Translations under genes and position numbers: made by a program | NCBI GenBank assembly: GCA_029782365.1 | Contig: JAKOUW010000211.1 | Coordinates: 1 to 64,000 of the forward strand | DNA: 64,000 bases | DNA from: Chloroflexota bacterium | GTDB lineage: Bacteria; Chloroflexota; Anaerolineae; Anaerolineales; UBA4823 | Direction: 5' to 3' | The notes under the pieces: model-generated | What the model was told of the DNA's origin: nothing | Database searches by the model: none | What the model saw: only the letters and a program-made list of their open reading frames with translations | In this document: one piece after another, positions 16,191 through 28,846 of the stretch | Layout of the letters: the number at the start of each line of letters is the position of its first letter | Numbering within the stretch: position 1 is the stretch's first letter

Positions 16191-17051
16191 TTGGCAAAGT
16201 CTAAACAAATTCGATGGGGCAGAATCTTCCAATGGATAATGAGTTTGGTGTCTTGCCTGGCTTTGCTCGCCTGCAGCCCGGCCCGCCAACCTTCTCCTAC
16301 CCCGCTTTCTCCAACTGCAACAGCGCTGATCGCCACTCCGAAACCAGCAAAACCTACCATAACCCCGACACCCACCATTACCAAAACACCCTTCCCAACT
16401 CGTATTCCGACCCGCACATCTACAGGCACAATCGACGTGGACGCAACAGCCAAAGCATTCTTGGGCGGAGACTCTATCCTGGACAGCGATAAATTGAAAA
16501 AGGAATTAGCTGGTCTGGGCCTGCCAAACACAGGTGCGCTGGCCTGGTACAGTGTCGAGCCTTCGGAAGTTTTGCTAACGAAATATAATGAAACGCAATT
16601 CATCGGAGCAGCTAAAAACCTGGAGTTCGCCAATTTTATTCTTAAAGTCGACGTGACCTGGAATTCAAAAAGCGGCCTTGCCGGTTGCGGCATTATCCTC
16701 AGGGCCACTCCACCCTTATCCACTGGGCCGCAATACCAATTCTCTGCGCTGAGACTTTCCGGCGCACCTGCTTGGGATATGGAATATTGGAACAACGGAG
16801 CATATGTCGCCAGCATCACTGGAGAAGTTAAGTACAATAAGGTGATCAGTCAGTCTCAAGGTGCCACCAACACATATCATTTATTGGTGAATAAGGATAA
16901 GCTGGCGGTGATCGCCAACGGGACAAAATTGGGCGAATATACGTATGACAAGCAGTCTAAGGGAATTATTGGCTGGTTCGGTTTTCAAGAGTCTGGAGAG
17001 ACAAGCTGTGTTTTTAAGAACGCCTGGATATGGCAGCTCCCTGATAAATAA
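16191..17051 (+). CDS. lipoprotein with Thr/Pro linker and a concanavalin-like domain, function unknown
   Basis: A basic N-region, a hydrophobic core and the lipobox LALLAC predict a lipid-anchored exported protein of 286 residues. A linker of repeated Thr-Pro dipeptides (about 34-82) precedes a beta-rich domain (about 110-284). Its features (FANFILKVDVTW, a Trp/Asp/Tyr-rich middle, and a closing GIIGWFGF...VFKNAWIW) recall the jelly-roll fold of LamG/DUF1080-like domains. Ligand unknown. The TTG start supplies the positive residues of the signal peptide and has GGGAG 9 nt upstream; a later ATG would remove them. It is monocistronic, closed by a terminator. Confidence 0.7.
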   Translation: MAKSKQIRWGRIFQWIMSLVSCLALLACSPARQPSPTPLSPTATALIATPKPAKPTITPTPTITKTPFPTRIPTRTSTGTIDVDATAKAFLGGDSILDSDKLKKELAGLGLPNTGALAWYSVEPSEVLLTKYNETQFIGAAKNLEFANFILKVDVTWNSKSGLAGCGIILRATPPLSTGPQYQFSALRLSGAPAWDMEYWNNGAYVASITGEVKYNKVISQSQGATNTYHLLVNKDKLAVIANGTKLGEYTYDKQSKGIIGWFGFQESGETSCVFKNAWIWQLPDK

Positions 17052-17102
17052 TCTCAATTTGACACACATTCATCCCCATGATAAACTTGGTTTGAGGAGT
17101 GA

Positions 17103-17129
17103 GACGCTCTCAAGAGAGGGCGTCTTTTT
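17103..17129 (+). terminator. intrinsic terminator after lipoprotein gene
   Basis: A 9-bp stem (17103-17111 with 17116-17124, one G-U) with a 4-nt loop is followed by five T. Confidence 0.85.
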
Positions 17130-17161
17130 GTGCGCGACATTATTTGATTTGAGGCAAAACA

Positions 17162-18118
17162 TTGAACATTGTACTCACGGGATCGGTTGCATACGATTAT
17201 TTGATGACGTTTCCTGGCTTTTTTCGAGAGCATTTTCTACCAGATAAGCTCGACCAGATCAGCTTGTCTTTTCTGGTTGATTCGATGACCGTTCAACGAG
17301 GCGGAGTTGCTCCAAACATTGCCTACACTTTGGCCTTGTTGGGTGGAAAACCCCGCCTCATGGCGACGGTTGGTGAGGATTTTGAGGATTATCGTCACTG
17401 GCTGGAAAATAAGGGCATCGATACATCCCTCGCGAAAGTCATCCCTGGCGTCTTTACGGCCTCTTTTTTCGCCAATACAGATCGCTCCAACGCTCAAATC
17501 GCCAGCTTTTATCCTGGTGCAATGGCTTACGCCAGCCAGCTCTCTTTCCGGGATTGGCCAGGCGCCAAACCGGATATCGTCATGATCTCACCGAATGATC
17601 CGGCGGCTATGAACCAATATGTACAGGAATGCCGCTCGCAGGGCTTCGCCTATTTTTATGACCCCAGCCAACAAATCGTCCGCCTGGACAATGGATCCTT
17701 GCGCACAGGGGTGGAAAGCGCCAGGGCTTTGTTCGTAAATGATTATGAATTTGGCTTGATCGAAAAAGCCACCGGGATGAATACGGAGTCGGTGCTCCAA
17801 CATGCAGATTTCGTGGTCATCACGCGCGGCGAGAAAGGCGCAGATATATTTTCTGCCCAGGGGAAGGTCCATATCCCAGTCTTTCAAGCCGAGCGGATTG
17901 TAGATCCAACGGGGGTGGGTGATGCCTTTCGCGGTGGTTTCTTAGCCGGTTACAGCCATGGTTGGAGCCTCGAACTCTGTGGCCAGATGGGCGCCCTGGC
18001 TGCCACTTATTGCCTGGAGCAAAAAGGCCCACAGAGCCACCATTATACACCGCAAGAATTTACGGCGCGATTTCGGAGTCGTTTTGATGACCAGGGTCAG
18101 CTTGACCAATTGGCATAG
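17162..18118 (+). CDS. adoK: adenosine kinase, PfkB family (mycobacterial AdoK type)
   Basis: The 318-residue ribokinase-fold protein carries AQIASFYPGAM, DPSQQIVRL, FVNDYEF and DPTGVGDAFRGGFL (catalytic base D254). These segments match, almost word for word, the Mycobacterium tuberculosis adenosine kinase as I remember it. It phosphorylates adenosine to AMP with ATP. It lies 79 nt upstream of ahcY on the same strand, so the pair would remove both the adenosine and, indirectly, the inhibitory S-adenosylhomocysteine. The TTG start has GAGG 7 nt upstream. Confidence for PfkB membership is very high and for adenosine as substrate high. Confidence 0.85.
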   Translation: MNIVLTGSVAYDYLMTFPGFFREHFLPDKLDQISLSFLVDSMTVQRGGVAPNIAYTLALLGGKPRLMATVGEDFEDYRHWLENKGIDTSLAKVIPGVFTASFFANTDRSNAQIASFYPGAMAYASQLSFRDWPGAKPDIVMISPNDPAAMNQYVQECRSQGFAYFYDPSQQIVRLDNGSLRTGVESARALFVNDYEFGLIEKATGMNTESVLQHADFVVITRGEKGADIFSAQGKVHIPVFQAERIVDPTGVGDAFRGGFLAGYSHGWSLELCGQMGALAATYCLEQKGPQSHHYTPQEFTARFRSRFDDQGQLDQLA

Positions 18119-18197
18119 AGCGCCTGAACAACCAGCAAGTTGTCCTGAGCAGGCAAAACCTGCCCAGAATTGTTATCATTTATAAAAGGAGAAAGTA

Positions 18198-19460
18198 ATG
18201 ATAGAAGGTTATGATGTTAAGGATATCAAGCAAGCTGAGGGTGGCCGGCGGCGCATCGAATGGGCTGAACGCGACATGCCGGTGTTACGCCAAATCCGCG
18301 AGCGGTTTGCCAAAGAGCGGCCTCTGAGCGGCGTGCGCGTTTCCGCCTGTCTGCATGTGACCACAGAGACCGCCAACCTGATGCGCGCTTTGCAGGCTGG
18401 CGGCGCAGAAGTGGTGTTGACAGCCTCCAATCCCCTGTCCACGCAAGACGACGTTGCCGCTGCTTTGGTTTCGATCTTCGAAATTCCGACGTATGCGACC
18501 AAAGGCGAAGACAACCTCACCTATTACAAGCATATTGAAGCTGCCTTGAACCATAAGCCTCACATGACAATGGACGATGGCGCCGACCTAGTAGGTACTT
18601 TACACAAAAGCCGCCGCGATTTGCTTTCCAATATCATTGGCGGCACGGAGGAAACAACCACCGGAGTGATTCGCTTGCGCGCCATGTCGGCAGATGGAAT
18701 GCTGAAATTTCCGGTTATCGCGGTGAATGATGCTCAAACCAAGCACTTATTTGACAACCGCTATGGCACCGGTCAGTCAACCATTGATGGTATCGTGCGG
18801 GCCACCAATGTCCTGTTGGCCGGCCGTTCCTTCGTGGTCGCCGGGTACGGCTGGTGCGGGCGTGGACTCGCTAACCGGGCGCGCGGTATGGGCGCTAATG
18901 TCATTGTGACCGAGGTTGATCCGCTGCCAGCCTTGGAAGCGGTCATGGATGGTTTCCGTGTGCTGCCGATGGAACAGGCGGCACGCGAAGGTGATATTTT
19001 TGTCACCGTGACCGGGGATTTGAACGTCATTGATGAAAATGATTTTCAGGTGATGAAAGACGGCGCCATCGTGGCAAATTCTGGGCACTTCAATGTGGAA
19101 ATCAATATCCCGGCGTTGGAAAAGATGGCCGTGGAGAAACGCCTGGTGCGTCCATATGTCGATCAATATGTTTTTAGCGATGGCCGCCGGATTAATTTAC
19201 TTGGCGAAGGCCGCCTGATCAACCTGGCTTCAGCCGAAGGTCATCCAGCTAGCGTGATGGATATGTCTTTCGCCAACCAGGCTTTGGCTGCCGAATACAT
19301 GCTGAAAAACGCCAAGACACTAGAAAACAAAGTTTACAGCGTACCGGCGGATATTGACCGCGAAATTGCTCGCCTTAAGCTGGAGAGCATGGGCATCCAC
19401 ATCGATGTGCTAACTGCTGAGCAGTTTGCATATCTCAATTCTTGGGAAGAAGGCACATAA
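18198..19460 (+). CDS. ahcY: S-adenosylhomocysteine hydrolase
   Basis: This NAD-dependent enzyme splits S-adenosylhomocysteine into homocysteine and adenosine, recycling the product of methyltransferases. The sequence shows the family signature regions: HVTTETANLMRALQAGGAEV, TGQSTIDGIVRATN, the NAD-binding VVAGYGWCGRG, and SAEGHPASVMDMSFANQ near the end. Its 420 residues match the shorter prokaryotic form without the insert of eukaryotic enzymes. AAGGAG precedes ATG 18198. It is cotranscribed with adenosine kinase upstream and an acetyltransferase 24 nt downstream. No SAH riboswitch is seen in the short spacer. Confidence 0.96.
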   Translation: MIEGYDVKDIKQAEGGRRRIEWAERDMPVLRQIRERFAKERPLSGVRVSACLHVTTETANLMRALQAGGAEVVLTASNPLSTQDDVAAALVSIFEIPTYATKGEDNLTYYKHIEAALNHKPHMTMDDGADLVGTLHKSRRDLLSNIIGGTEETTTGVIRLRAMSADGMLKFPVIAVNDAQTKHLFDNRYGTGQSTIDGIVRATNVLLAGRSFVVAGYGWCGRGLANRARGMGANVIVTEVDPLPALEAVMDGFRVLPMEQAAREGDIFVTVTGDLNVIDENDFQVMKDGAIVANSGHFNVEINIPALEKMAVEKRLVRPYVDQYVFSDGRRINLLGEGRLINLASAEGHPASVMDMSFANQALAAEYMLKNAKTLENKVYSVPADIDREIARLKLESMGIHIDVLTAEQFAYLNSWEEGT

Positions 19461-19484
19461 GAGTTTCCGCCCAGGCAGGCGAGT

Positions 19485-20072
19485 ATGAATAAAGTCGAAC
19501 CTGTAACGCTAACCGGCCGCTATGTCCGCCTGGAACCGCTGCGCGAAGAACACAGCGCAGGCCTGGCTGAGGTAGGCTTGGAGCAAGAAATCTGGCAGTA
19601 TATGGTTTACGGCGAGATTCAAAGCGAGGCAGATATTCGCCGCTGGATCATTGATCTACTGGAACGACAGTCCAAAGGCACAGACCTGCCCTTTGTAGTT
19701 GTCGAACTGGCCAGCGGAAAAATTGTCGGTGCAACCCGATATCTAAATATCGATATTGCCAACAGCAGCCTGGAAATTGGCGGCACCTGGTACGGCAAAG
19801 CCTACCAGCGCACGGCAGTTAATTCTGAATGCAAATACCTGCTGATGCGCCATGCCTTTGAAGCGCTCCAGGTGGTTCGAGTGCAGTTCAAGACGGATTT
19901 GCGCAATGTGCGCAGCCAACGGGCAATCGAACGTCTGGGGGCCGTGAAGGAGGGCGTTCTGCGCAATCATATGACCCTGCCGGATGGATTCATACGCCAC
20001 TCGGTGTTTTACAGTGTCGTACCAGATGAATGGCCTGCGATCAAAGCCAATCTTGAGCAGAAATTAGCCTGA
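19485..20072 (+). CDS. GNAT acetyltransferase, RimJ/RimL type
   Basis: The 195-residue protein has the RimJ/RimL-like GNAT layout: GRYVRLEPLREEHSAGL at the start, then a central beta strand VGATRYLNID. It then has the WYGKAYQRTAVNSE pyrophosphate-binding segment and VQFKTDLRNVRSQRAIERLGA near the end. Relatives acetylate N-termini of ribosomal proteins or small molecules; the target here is unknown. It closes the adoK-ahcY operon and ends in a shared bidirectional terminator. Confidence 0.82.
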   Translation: MNKVEPVTLTGRYVRLEPLREEHSAGLAEVGLEQEIWQYMVYGEIQSEADIRRWIIDLLERQSKGTDLPFVVVELASGKIVGATRYLNIDIANSSLEIGGTWYGKAYQRTAVNSECKYLLMRHAFEALQVVRVQFKTDLRNVRSQRAIERLGAVKEGVLRNHMTLPDGFIRHSVFYSVVPDEWPAIKANLEQKLA

Positions 20073-20073
20073 T

Positions 20074-20108
20074 AAAAAAGAGACCGGTTCAGCACCGGTC
20101 TCTTTTTT
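20074..20108. terminator. bidirectional terminator between GNAT gene and rpoC
   Basis: A perfect 15-bp inverted repeat (20074-20088 and 20094-20108) with a 5-nt loop has A-tract and T-tract ends, so it can stop transcription from both convergent genes. Confidence 0.95.
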
Positions 20109-20112
20109 ATCA

Positions 20113-24402
<4,290 letters not shown>

Positions 24403-24441
24403 TTGTTTGCCTCCTGGAGATTTCTACAAACAACAAAATCC

Positions 24442-24469
24442 AGCGCTCGAGAAAATTACCTCAAGCGCT
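24442..24469 (-). promoter_or_regulatory. hairpin in the rpoC 5' leader
   Basis: In the minus-strand transcript a 10-bp stem forms between 24469-24460 and 24451-24442 with an 8-nt loop. One position is a G-U pair that would be a C-A mismatch in the opposite strand, favouring function in rpoC mRNA. A U-rich stretch follows but no clean poly-U run. Confidence 0.5.
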
Positions 24470-24574
24470 TGACCCGTTTGCTTCAGTTCGGAATATGGAG
24501 ATGCAAATGGTGCTTTGCATGCTCGATTTATATATAACAATTGGCTCACCCTTTGTAGAGCGAGATATCAAATG

Positions 24575-24596
24575 GACCTGCTTTTAAAAGCACGTC
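24575..24596. promoter_or_regulatory. 22-nt imperfect palindrome at the predicted rpoC transcription start
   Basis: GACCTGCTTTT and AAAAGCACGTC form an inverted repeat with one mismatched pair and no spacer. The predicted start point (about 24595) lies at its edge, a typical operator position. It could also fold as a hairpin at the mRNA 5' end. No regulator is known. Confidence 0.4.
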
Positions 24597-24601
24597 TTAT
24601 T

Positions 24602-24631
24602 ATTATATAACGAAATGCATTATTCAGTCAA
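24602..24631 (-). promoter_or_regulatory. promoter of rpoC
   Basis: On the minus strand TTGACT (24631-24626) and TATAAT (24607-24602) are separated by 18 nt. The -35 box lies within the last codons of the upstream histidine kinase gene. Confidence 0.75.
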
Positions 24632-27600
24632 GGGGGATCTTTCGCTTTTTACATCTATCTTCGGCTGTTGAATCGGGATTAACAGGCTGAATGTGCTGCC
24701 TTTTCCCAATTGACTTTCCACCCACACTTTGCCATGATGGCGATCGGCGATCGATTTAACAATGGCCAAACCCAAGCCGCTGCCGCTTCGTTTGCGCGCT
24801 TCGCGCTGTGCGCCGCGGAAGAAGCGTTCAAACAAACGCGGCTGGTCAATGGGCGCAATGCCAATGCCCGAATCGGAAATTGAAAAAATGATGTGGTTGG
24901 CGTCGGTGCGCGCCTGGATTTGAATTTTCCCCCCTGGGTCGGTGTACTTGATAGCGTTTTCAACCAGGTTATGCAGTGCTTGTTTGAGCAGCGCCTGGTC
25001 AGCCTGGATCGGCGGAAGGCCTTCAGAAGGCAGGATGGTCTTCATAGCGATGTGTTTCTGGTTGGCGGTTCCCTGTAATGGCTCTACCACCTGCTTGATA
25101 ATATCGCTGACCTCCGCTAACTCAACCTGTAAATTGACCCCGGCTTCGATGCGGCCCAGGTCGAGTAAATTATTAACCAGGTTGGACATGATGTCAACAC
25201 CTGAGATGATTTTTTGGGTGTAATTCATCTGTTGTTCGTTGAGCTGGCCGACCATGTCCAGCATGGTGGCGTAGCCTCGAATGAGAGTCAGGGGTGAGCG
25301 CAGATCGTGGCTGACGGTAGATACAAATTCGGATTTCAGCGCGTCTAACTGCTTAAAATGGGTTACGTCACGCAGTATGCATACTTTGCCCATGTTTTGT
25401 GCACCCGCCATCACTGGCGACGCAGTGGCAAGATAAATTCGCTGATCCTGGGCTGTGATTTCGATCGATTGGCTCTCTTTGAACGGTTGGCGCAGGAGAT
25501 TTGCCAGTTCGGGATTTCCGATCACGGCATTCACTGCATGCCCATGGGTAGTATCTGGGTTGAGGCCCAGCGCATGCCAGGCCGCCGGATTTGCCAAAAT
25601 TAGGCGATCCTGGTAATCGGTCACCAACACTGGGTCCGCAGTGGAGGCAAGGATGCTGGCCAGGCGCTGGCGGCCGATCTCAGCGTTTTGGAACAGGCGT
25701 GCATTGGCAGCCGCCAGGGTCGTTTGGCTGGCCAGGGTAGCAATGAACCGAATTTCTTCCTCGCTGAACAGGTGCAATTGATCGAAGGCAATCCATAACA
25801 CTCCGAAGAAGGATTGTTCGTGGCGTAAGGCGATAGCCAACAAGGCTTCTGGACGCGCTGCTCCGATGGGAAGATTCAAAGAGCGCACCCGGCTTAAATT
25901 GTTGATGATCAATTTATCCTGGCGGAGCGCCATCTCCAAGATGGCGTCATCCAGAACGGCGAACCGCTCATTGGCTGGTCCTGCGCCAAATCGGGTGGAT
26001 TGCGATGCGATGTTTTCCCCTTCGGGAAGGGCGGCTGGACCGAGGGCAATGCGGGCTGATACTGCGCCGGTGGTAAGCGCTGATTCCAACACGGGCTTTG
26101 TCGCCTGGTTGATGTTCAATGTGGATGCCACACCCTGGCCAACCAACAGCAAGCGATTCAATTCATCGATGCGGGCTTTCAAGCTGAAACGCATTTGTTC
26201 GAACGCTCTGCTTAACTGCCCAACTTCATCCACCTGGCTTTCTGAACCTTCCGTGAATACGGGCGTATCCAACTGCCCGGCAGCCATGCGGTTGGCTTGT
26301 TCGGAAAGCGTTTTGAGAGATTTAGTCACAAACCGCAGGCCAATGGAGAGAATGCCGCCGGCCACGATAAACATTGCCAGTGTGATCAGGAGCATCGGCG
26401 CCGCCATCTCCAGCGCCAGGCCCTGCGCCTGGCGGGCCGGAATTGTCAGGATCACCGACCAGGAATAGCCAGCCGATGGCTGGAAATACACCAAATCGCG
26501 GGTACCATCCGAGGCTTTATTCTCGTAAAATGTTGCCTGTTCGGGTGTTATTCCCTGGTATATTTCGTTCACGCGAGTCGGGTCGGTGTGGTACAGCACC
26601 TGTAGGTGATCGTCGAGAATTTCGCCTTCGCCATCCAGGCTGTCTAAACTGTCAAGGTTTTCCAATACAGGCTGGGTGAACGGGTTCGAGAGCAAACTGG
26701 CACGCCCAATCAGCGCACCTTTGATGGCACCGGTTTGAGCGTCGCTTACTGCCGCAATGAAGGAAACTTGCGCAGAGCGTGCACCGGTCTTGGCCGGTAC
26801 TGTATATTTTTGAATCGGCACGCCTTGAAAGGCCAGATCCAGACCGGCTACTTCTGCCGGTGAAGGGGATGATGCATTGTAATCAGCCGGTGGATAGGAT
26901 GCTGCAGTGGATTTATCTGGCGCGATCAAATAAAGCTCATCGAAAAATGGCACGCTCAGGCGTGCTTCCTGAAGCATCTGCGCCTGGTCGATTGAGGTCA
27001 AGCGGAACCAGCGGTCATCTTTTGCTATTTGTTGGATCAGGTTTTGCCCGGTTTCGAGGAAATAAGGCAAGGTTTGACTGGCCAATTGGGCCGAGCTGGC
27101 CATGCGGCTTTCCAACAAACGCCTGGCGGCATTGCCTGCGATCCACCAATTACCAATTAGCACAGCAATCAAGAGCAGCGCGGCCAGCGGCGCCAGGCTG
27201 TAAATGATTCGCACAAACAGGCTGCGCTCCCAAGGAGAAGGCTGGAGAGGAAGAGAAATAATTGATTTTTGAACCGCCAGCATTTTTATCAGCCAGACAA
27301 AAATGCCTGCTAGAACGAGTTCGGCCGCATTGACCAAACCCTGGGGAATTACCATCGAAAATGCGTAATCCAGGCGATTTGCCAGGCTGCCGCCAGCGTA
27401 GAACAGATTCGAATAAATAAAAATTACCCCGTAGGCGATTGCCAGGAGGCAGGCTGTAAATAAGGGATTCCTCAGCAGGCGGAACTCAAGGCTGCGGTAT
27501 CTTTGATGAAAAGCTGCGTAAGCCAGGATAGCCAGCAGAGTTATTTCCAGCGGAGTAAACGGAGAATGAGTGCTCCAAAAAGAAAGAACAATGCCTGTCG

Positions 27601-28000
27601 CAAGGCTCACCAACACGGTTTCTGGAAGGCCCAACAAAGCTGCCGCTAACAGCCATGGCAGTGCGGCAAATGTGCTGAATAGTGGGCCAGTAGATTCGAT
27701 AATGCGGCCTGGCAGCGGTAAAGAGCCAGTGTCAGGGAATCGAACGACGAAAAACAAAACCGCGAACGGTGCGGCGACGAACAGAGCGGAGAATAATATC
27801 CGCTTGGGACCTTCACTCAGCGAACTGATGTTGGTCAGCGCGGGCGGTCTACCGCCCGAGGTATTTTTATGCAGTTGGAAAAAGCGAATCAATAAGAAGA
27901 GATTGAGAAATGCCAACAATCCCCAACCGACCCAGCCAGTGATGTTTTGGGCCAGGTCAATATAAGGGGTGCCGCTAAGCAAAGTTATAACAAATTGCAT
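24620..28000 (-). CDS. large membrane histidine kinase: TM region, extracytoplasmic sensor, HAMP, GAF, PAS, HisKA, HATPase
   Basis: This 1126-residue sensor starts with several transmembrane helices (about 1-260). A further helix, an extracytoplasmic sensor region (about 300-540, Cache-like) and a last helix follow. Then come a HAMP linker (about 565-620), GAF (about 630-775), PAS (about 790-880), HisKA with phospho-acceptor H898 in VSHDLRSPL, and HATPase_c (NLVENAIKY, DSGIGI, GSGLGLAIVK). All catalytic boxes look intact. The input resembles phosphorelay sensors for extracellular ligands. No response regulator gene is adjacent, so it is an orphan. ATG 28000 lacks a clear ribosome site. It has its own promoter and is followed by the rpoC promoter. 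Confidence 0.9.
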   Translation of the reverse strand: MQFVITLLSGTPYIDLAQNITGWVGWGLLAFLNLFLLIRFFQLHKNTSGGRPPALTNISSLSEGPKRILFSALFVAAPFAVLFFVVRFPDTGSLPLPGRIIESTGPLFSTFAALPWLLAAALLGLPETVLVSLATGIVLSFWSTHSPFTPLEITLLAILAYAAFHQRYRSLEFRLLRNPLFTACLLAIAYGVIFIYSNLFYAGGSLANRLDYAFSMVIPQGLVNAAELVLAGIFVWLIKMLAVQKSIISLPLQPSPWERSLFVRIIYSLAPLAALLLIAVLIGNWWIAGNAARRLLESRMASSAQLASQTLPYFLETGQNLIQQIAKDDRWFRLTSIDQAQMLQEARLSVPFFDELYLIAPDKSTAASYPPADYNASSPSPAEVAGLDLAFQGVPIQKYTVPAKTGARSAQVSFIAAVSDAQTGAIKGALIGRASLLSNPFTQPVLENLDSLDSLDGEGEILDDHLQVLYHTDPTRVNEIYQGITPEQATFYENKASDGTRDLVYFQPSAGYSWSVILTIPARQAQGLALEMAAPMLLITLAMFIVAGGILSIGLRFVTKSLKTLSEQANRMAAGQLDTPVFTEGSESQVDEVGQLSRAFEQMRFSLKARIDELNRLLLVGQGVASTLNINQATKPVLESALTTGAVSARIALGPAALPEGENIASQSTRFGAGPANERFAVLDDAILEMALRQDKLIINNLSRVRSLNLPIGAARPEALLAIALRHEQSFFGVLWIAFDQLHLFSEEEIRFIATLASQTTLAAANARLFQNAEIGRQRLASILASTADPVLVTDYQDRLILANPAAWHALGLNPDTTHGHAVNAVIGNPELANLLRQPFKESQSIEITAQDQRIYLATASPVMAGAQNMGKVCILRDVTHFKQLDALKSEFVSTVSHDLRSPLTLIRGYATMLDMVGQLNEQQMNYTQKIISGVDIMSNLVNNLLDLGRIEAGVNLQVELAEVSDIIKQVVEPLQGTANQKHIAMKTILPSEGLPPIQADQALLKQALHNLVENAIKYTDPGGKIQIQARTDANHIIFSISDSGIGIAPIDQPRLFERFFRGAQREARKRSGSGLGLAIVKSIADRHHGKVWVESQLGKGSTFSLLIPIQQPKIDVKSERSPLTE

Positions 28001-28086
28001 AACACATTTGATGCAAGAGGTATGCCATCAATTTTTTCTACGTCAGGCCTTATTACAAACAAAATTGCATCGGAAACATTAATTAA

Positions 28087-28095
28087 ATTATAGCA
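28087..28095 (-). promoter_or_regulatory. extended -10 promoter of the histidine kinase gene
   Basis: TGC followed by TATAAT on the minus strand forms an extended -10 element (28095-28087), about 87 nt before the start codon and just after the plsC-like stop. No -35 consensus is seen. Confidence 0.55.
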
Positions 28096-28102
28096 TGAAC
28101 GC

Positions 28103-28840
28103 TCATAAAAGATTGATTGTTTCCTGAGTCGATTTGGAAAGATCGTGATAATAGCCGCGCCGCTCCGGCGGCAACAAACTTGCCAGTTTATACATGACCT
28201 CATCTGTCATCAGGCGCATCTGGTCGCGCGATGGGCGCGTCAGTTGTGGTTTATATATCAATGGCCGTCCAAATTTAATCTGAACTCCTGGTTCTTGCCA
28301 GCGTTTGGTGAATGGCAAGGTAGGGAAACCTGGCGTATGGTTCAGAGCTACCGGGATCATTGGTGCGCCCGACCGGCTGGCCAGGTAAGCCACGCCTTCC
28401 TTGGCCTGGTGCATTTGTGTGCTGCGAGTTGACTCGGGCGCGATCAAGATGATTTCGCCAGCATGCAGCACGTCCAGCGCCATTTGGATGGCGCGGCGGT
28501 CAGCTTCTTCCCGGTGGACGGGAATAACATGCCATATGCGAGGCAATATTCCGATGACTGGATAACTGAACGATTCGATCTTTGCCATAGGCACGATATT
28601 CCGCCCTGGGATCACATGCATGACCACAAAGGGATCGACAAACGCAATGTGGTTAATCACCAGGATAGCTGGCCCCTGGCTGGGGATATGCTCCAAACCT
28701 TCGACAGAGCCCAGTTTCACCAGGACAGTGAAACCGATGTTCTTAAGTAGAAAGCGCAAGACCCGGCGGCGGGTTTCATACTGTTGGTGGTTGTAACGAA
28801 CTGGTTTGTTCGTGTCAGAGTTGGTGGTTTTGGTTGCCAT
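28103..28840 (-). CDS. PlsC-type 1-acyl-glycerol-phosphate acyltransferase homologue (copy 1)
   Basis: The 245-residue LPLAT-family protein has the catalytic NHIAFVDP motif (His-x4-Asp). It has the second motif as APESTRS, where most relatives have PEGTR. Hydrophobic helices lie near 40-60 and 80-100. The enzyme class adds a fatty acyl chain to lysophosphatidic acid in phospholipid synthesis at the cytoplasmic membrane. It lies 6 nt after a second PlsC homologue and cmk, an arrangement (cmk-plsC) also known from other bacteria. The altered EGTR motif leaves the exact acceptor uncertain. Confidence 0.82.
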   Translation of the reverse strand: MATKTTNSDTNKPVRYNHQQYETRRRVLRFLLKNIGFTVLVKLGSVEGLEHIPSQGPAILVINHIAFVDPFVVMHVIPGRNIVPMAKIESFSYPVIGILPRIWHVIPVHREEADRRAIQMALDVLHAGEIILIAPESTRSTQMHQAKEGVAYLASRSGAPMIPVALNHTPGFPTLPFTKRWQEPGVQIKFGRPLIYKPQLTRPSRDQMRLMTDEVMYKLASLLPPERRGYYHDLSKSTQETINLL

Positions 28841-28846
28841 AGGATT

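Noticed and set aside
18119..18197. Possible SAH riboswitch upstream of ahcY
   Set aside because: The spacer is only 79 nt, shows just a small GCAGG/CCTGC hairpin, and lacks the conserved SAH-riboswitch core; a ribosome site AAGGAG is free.
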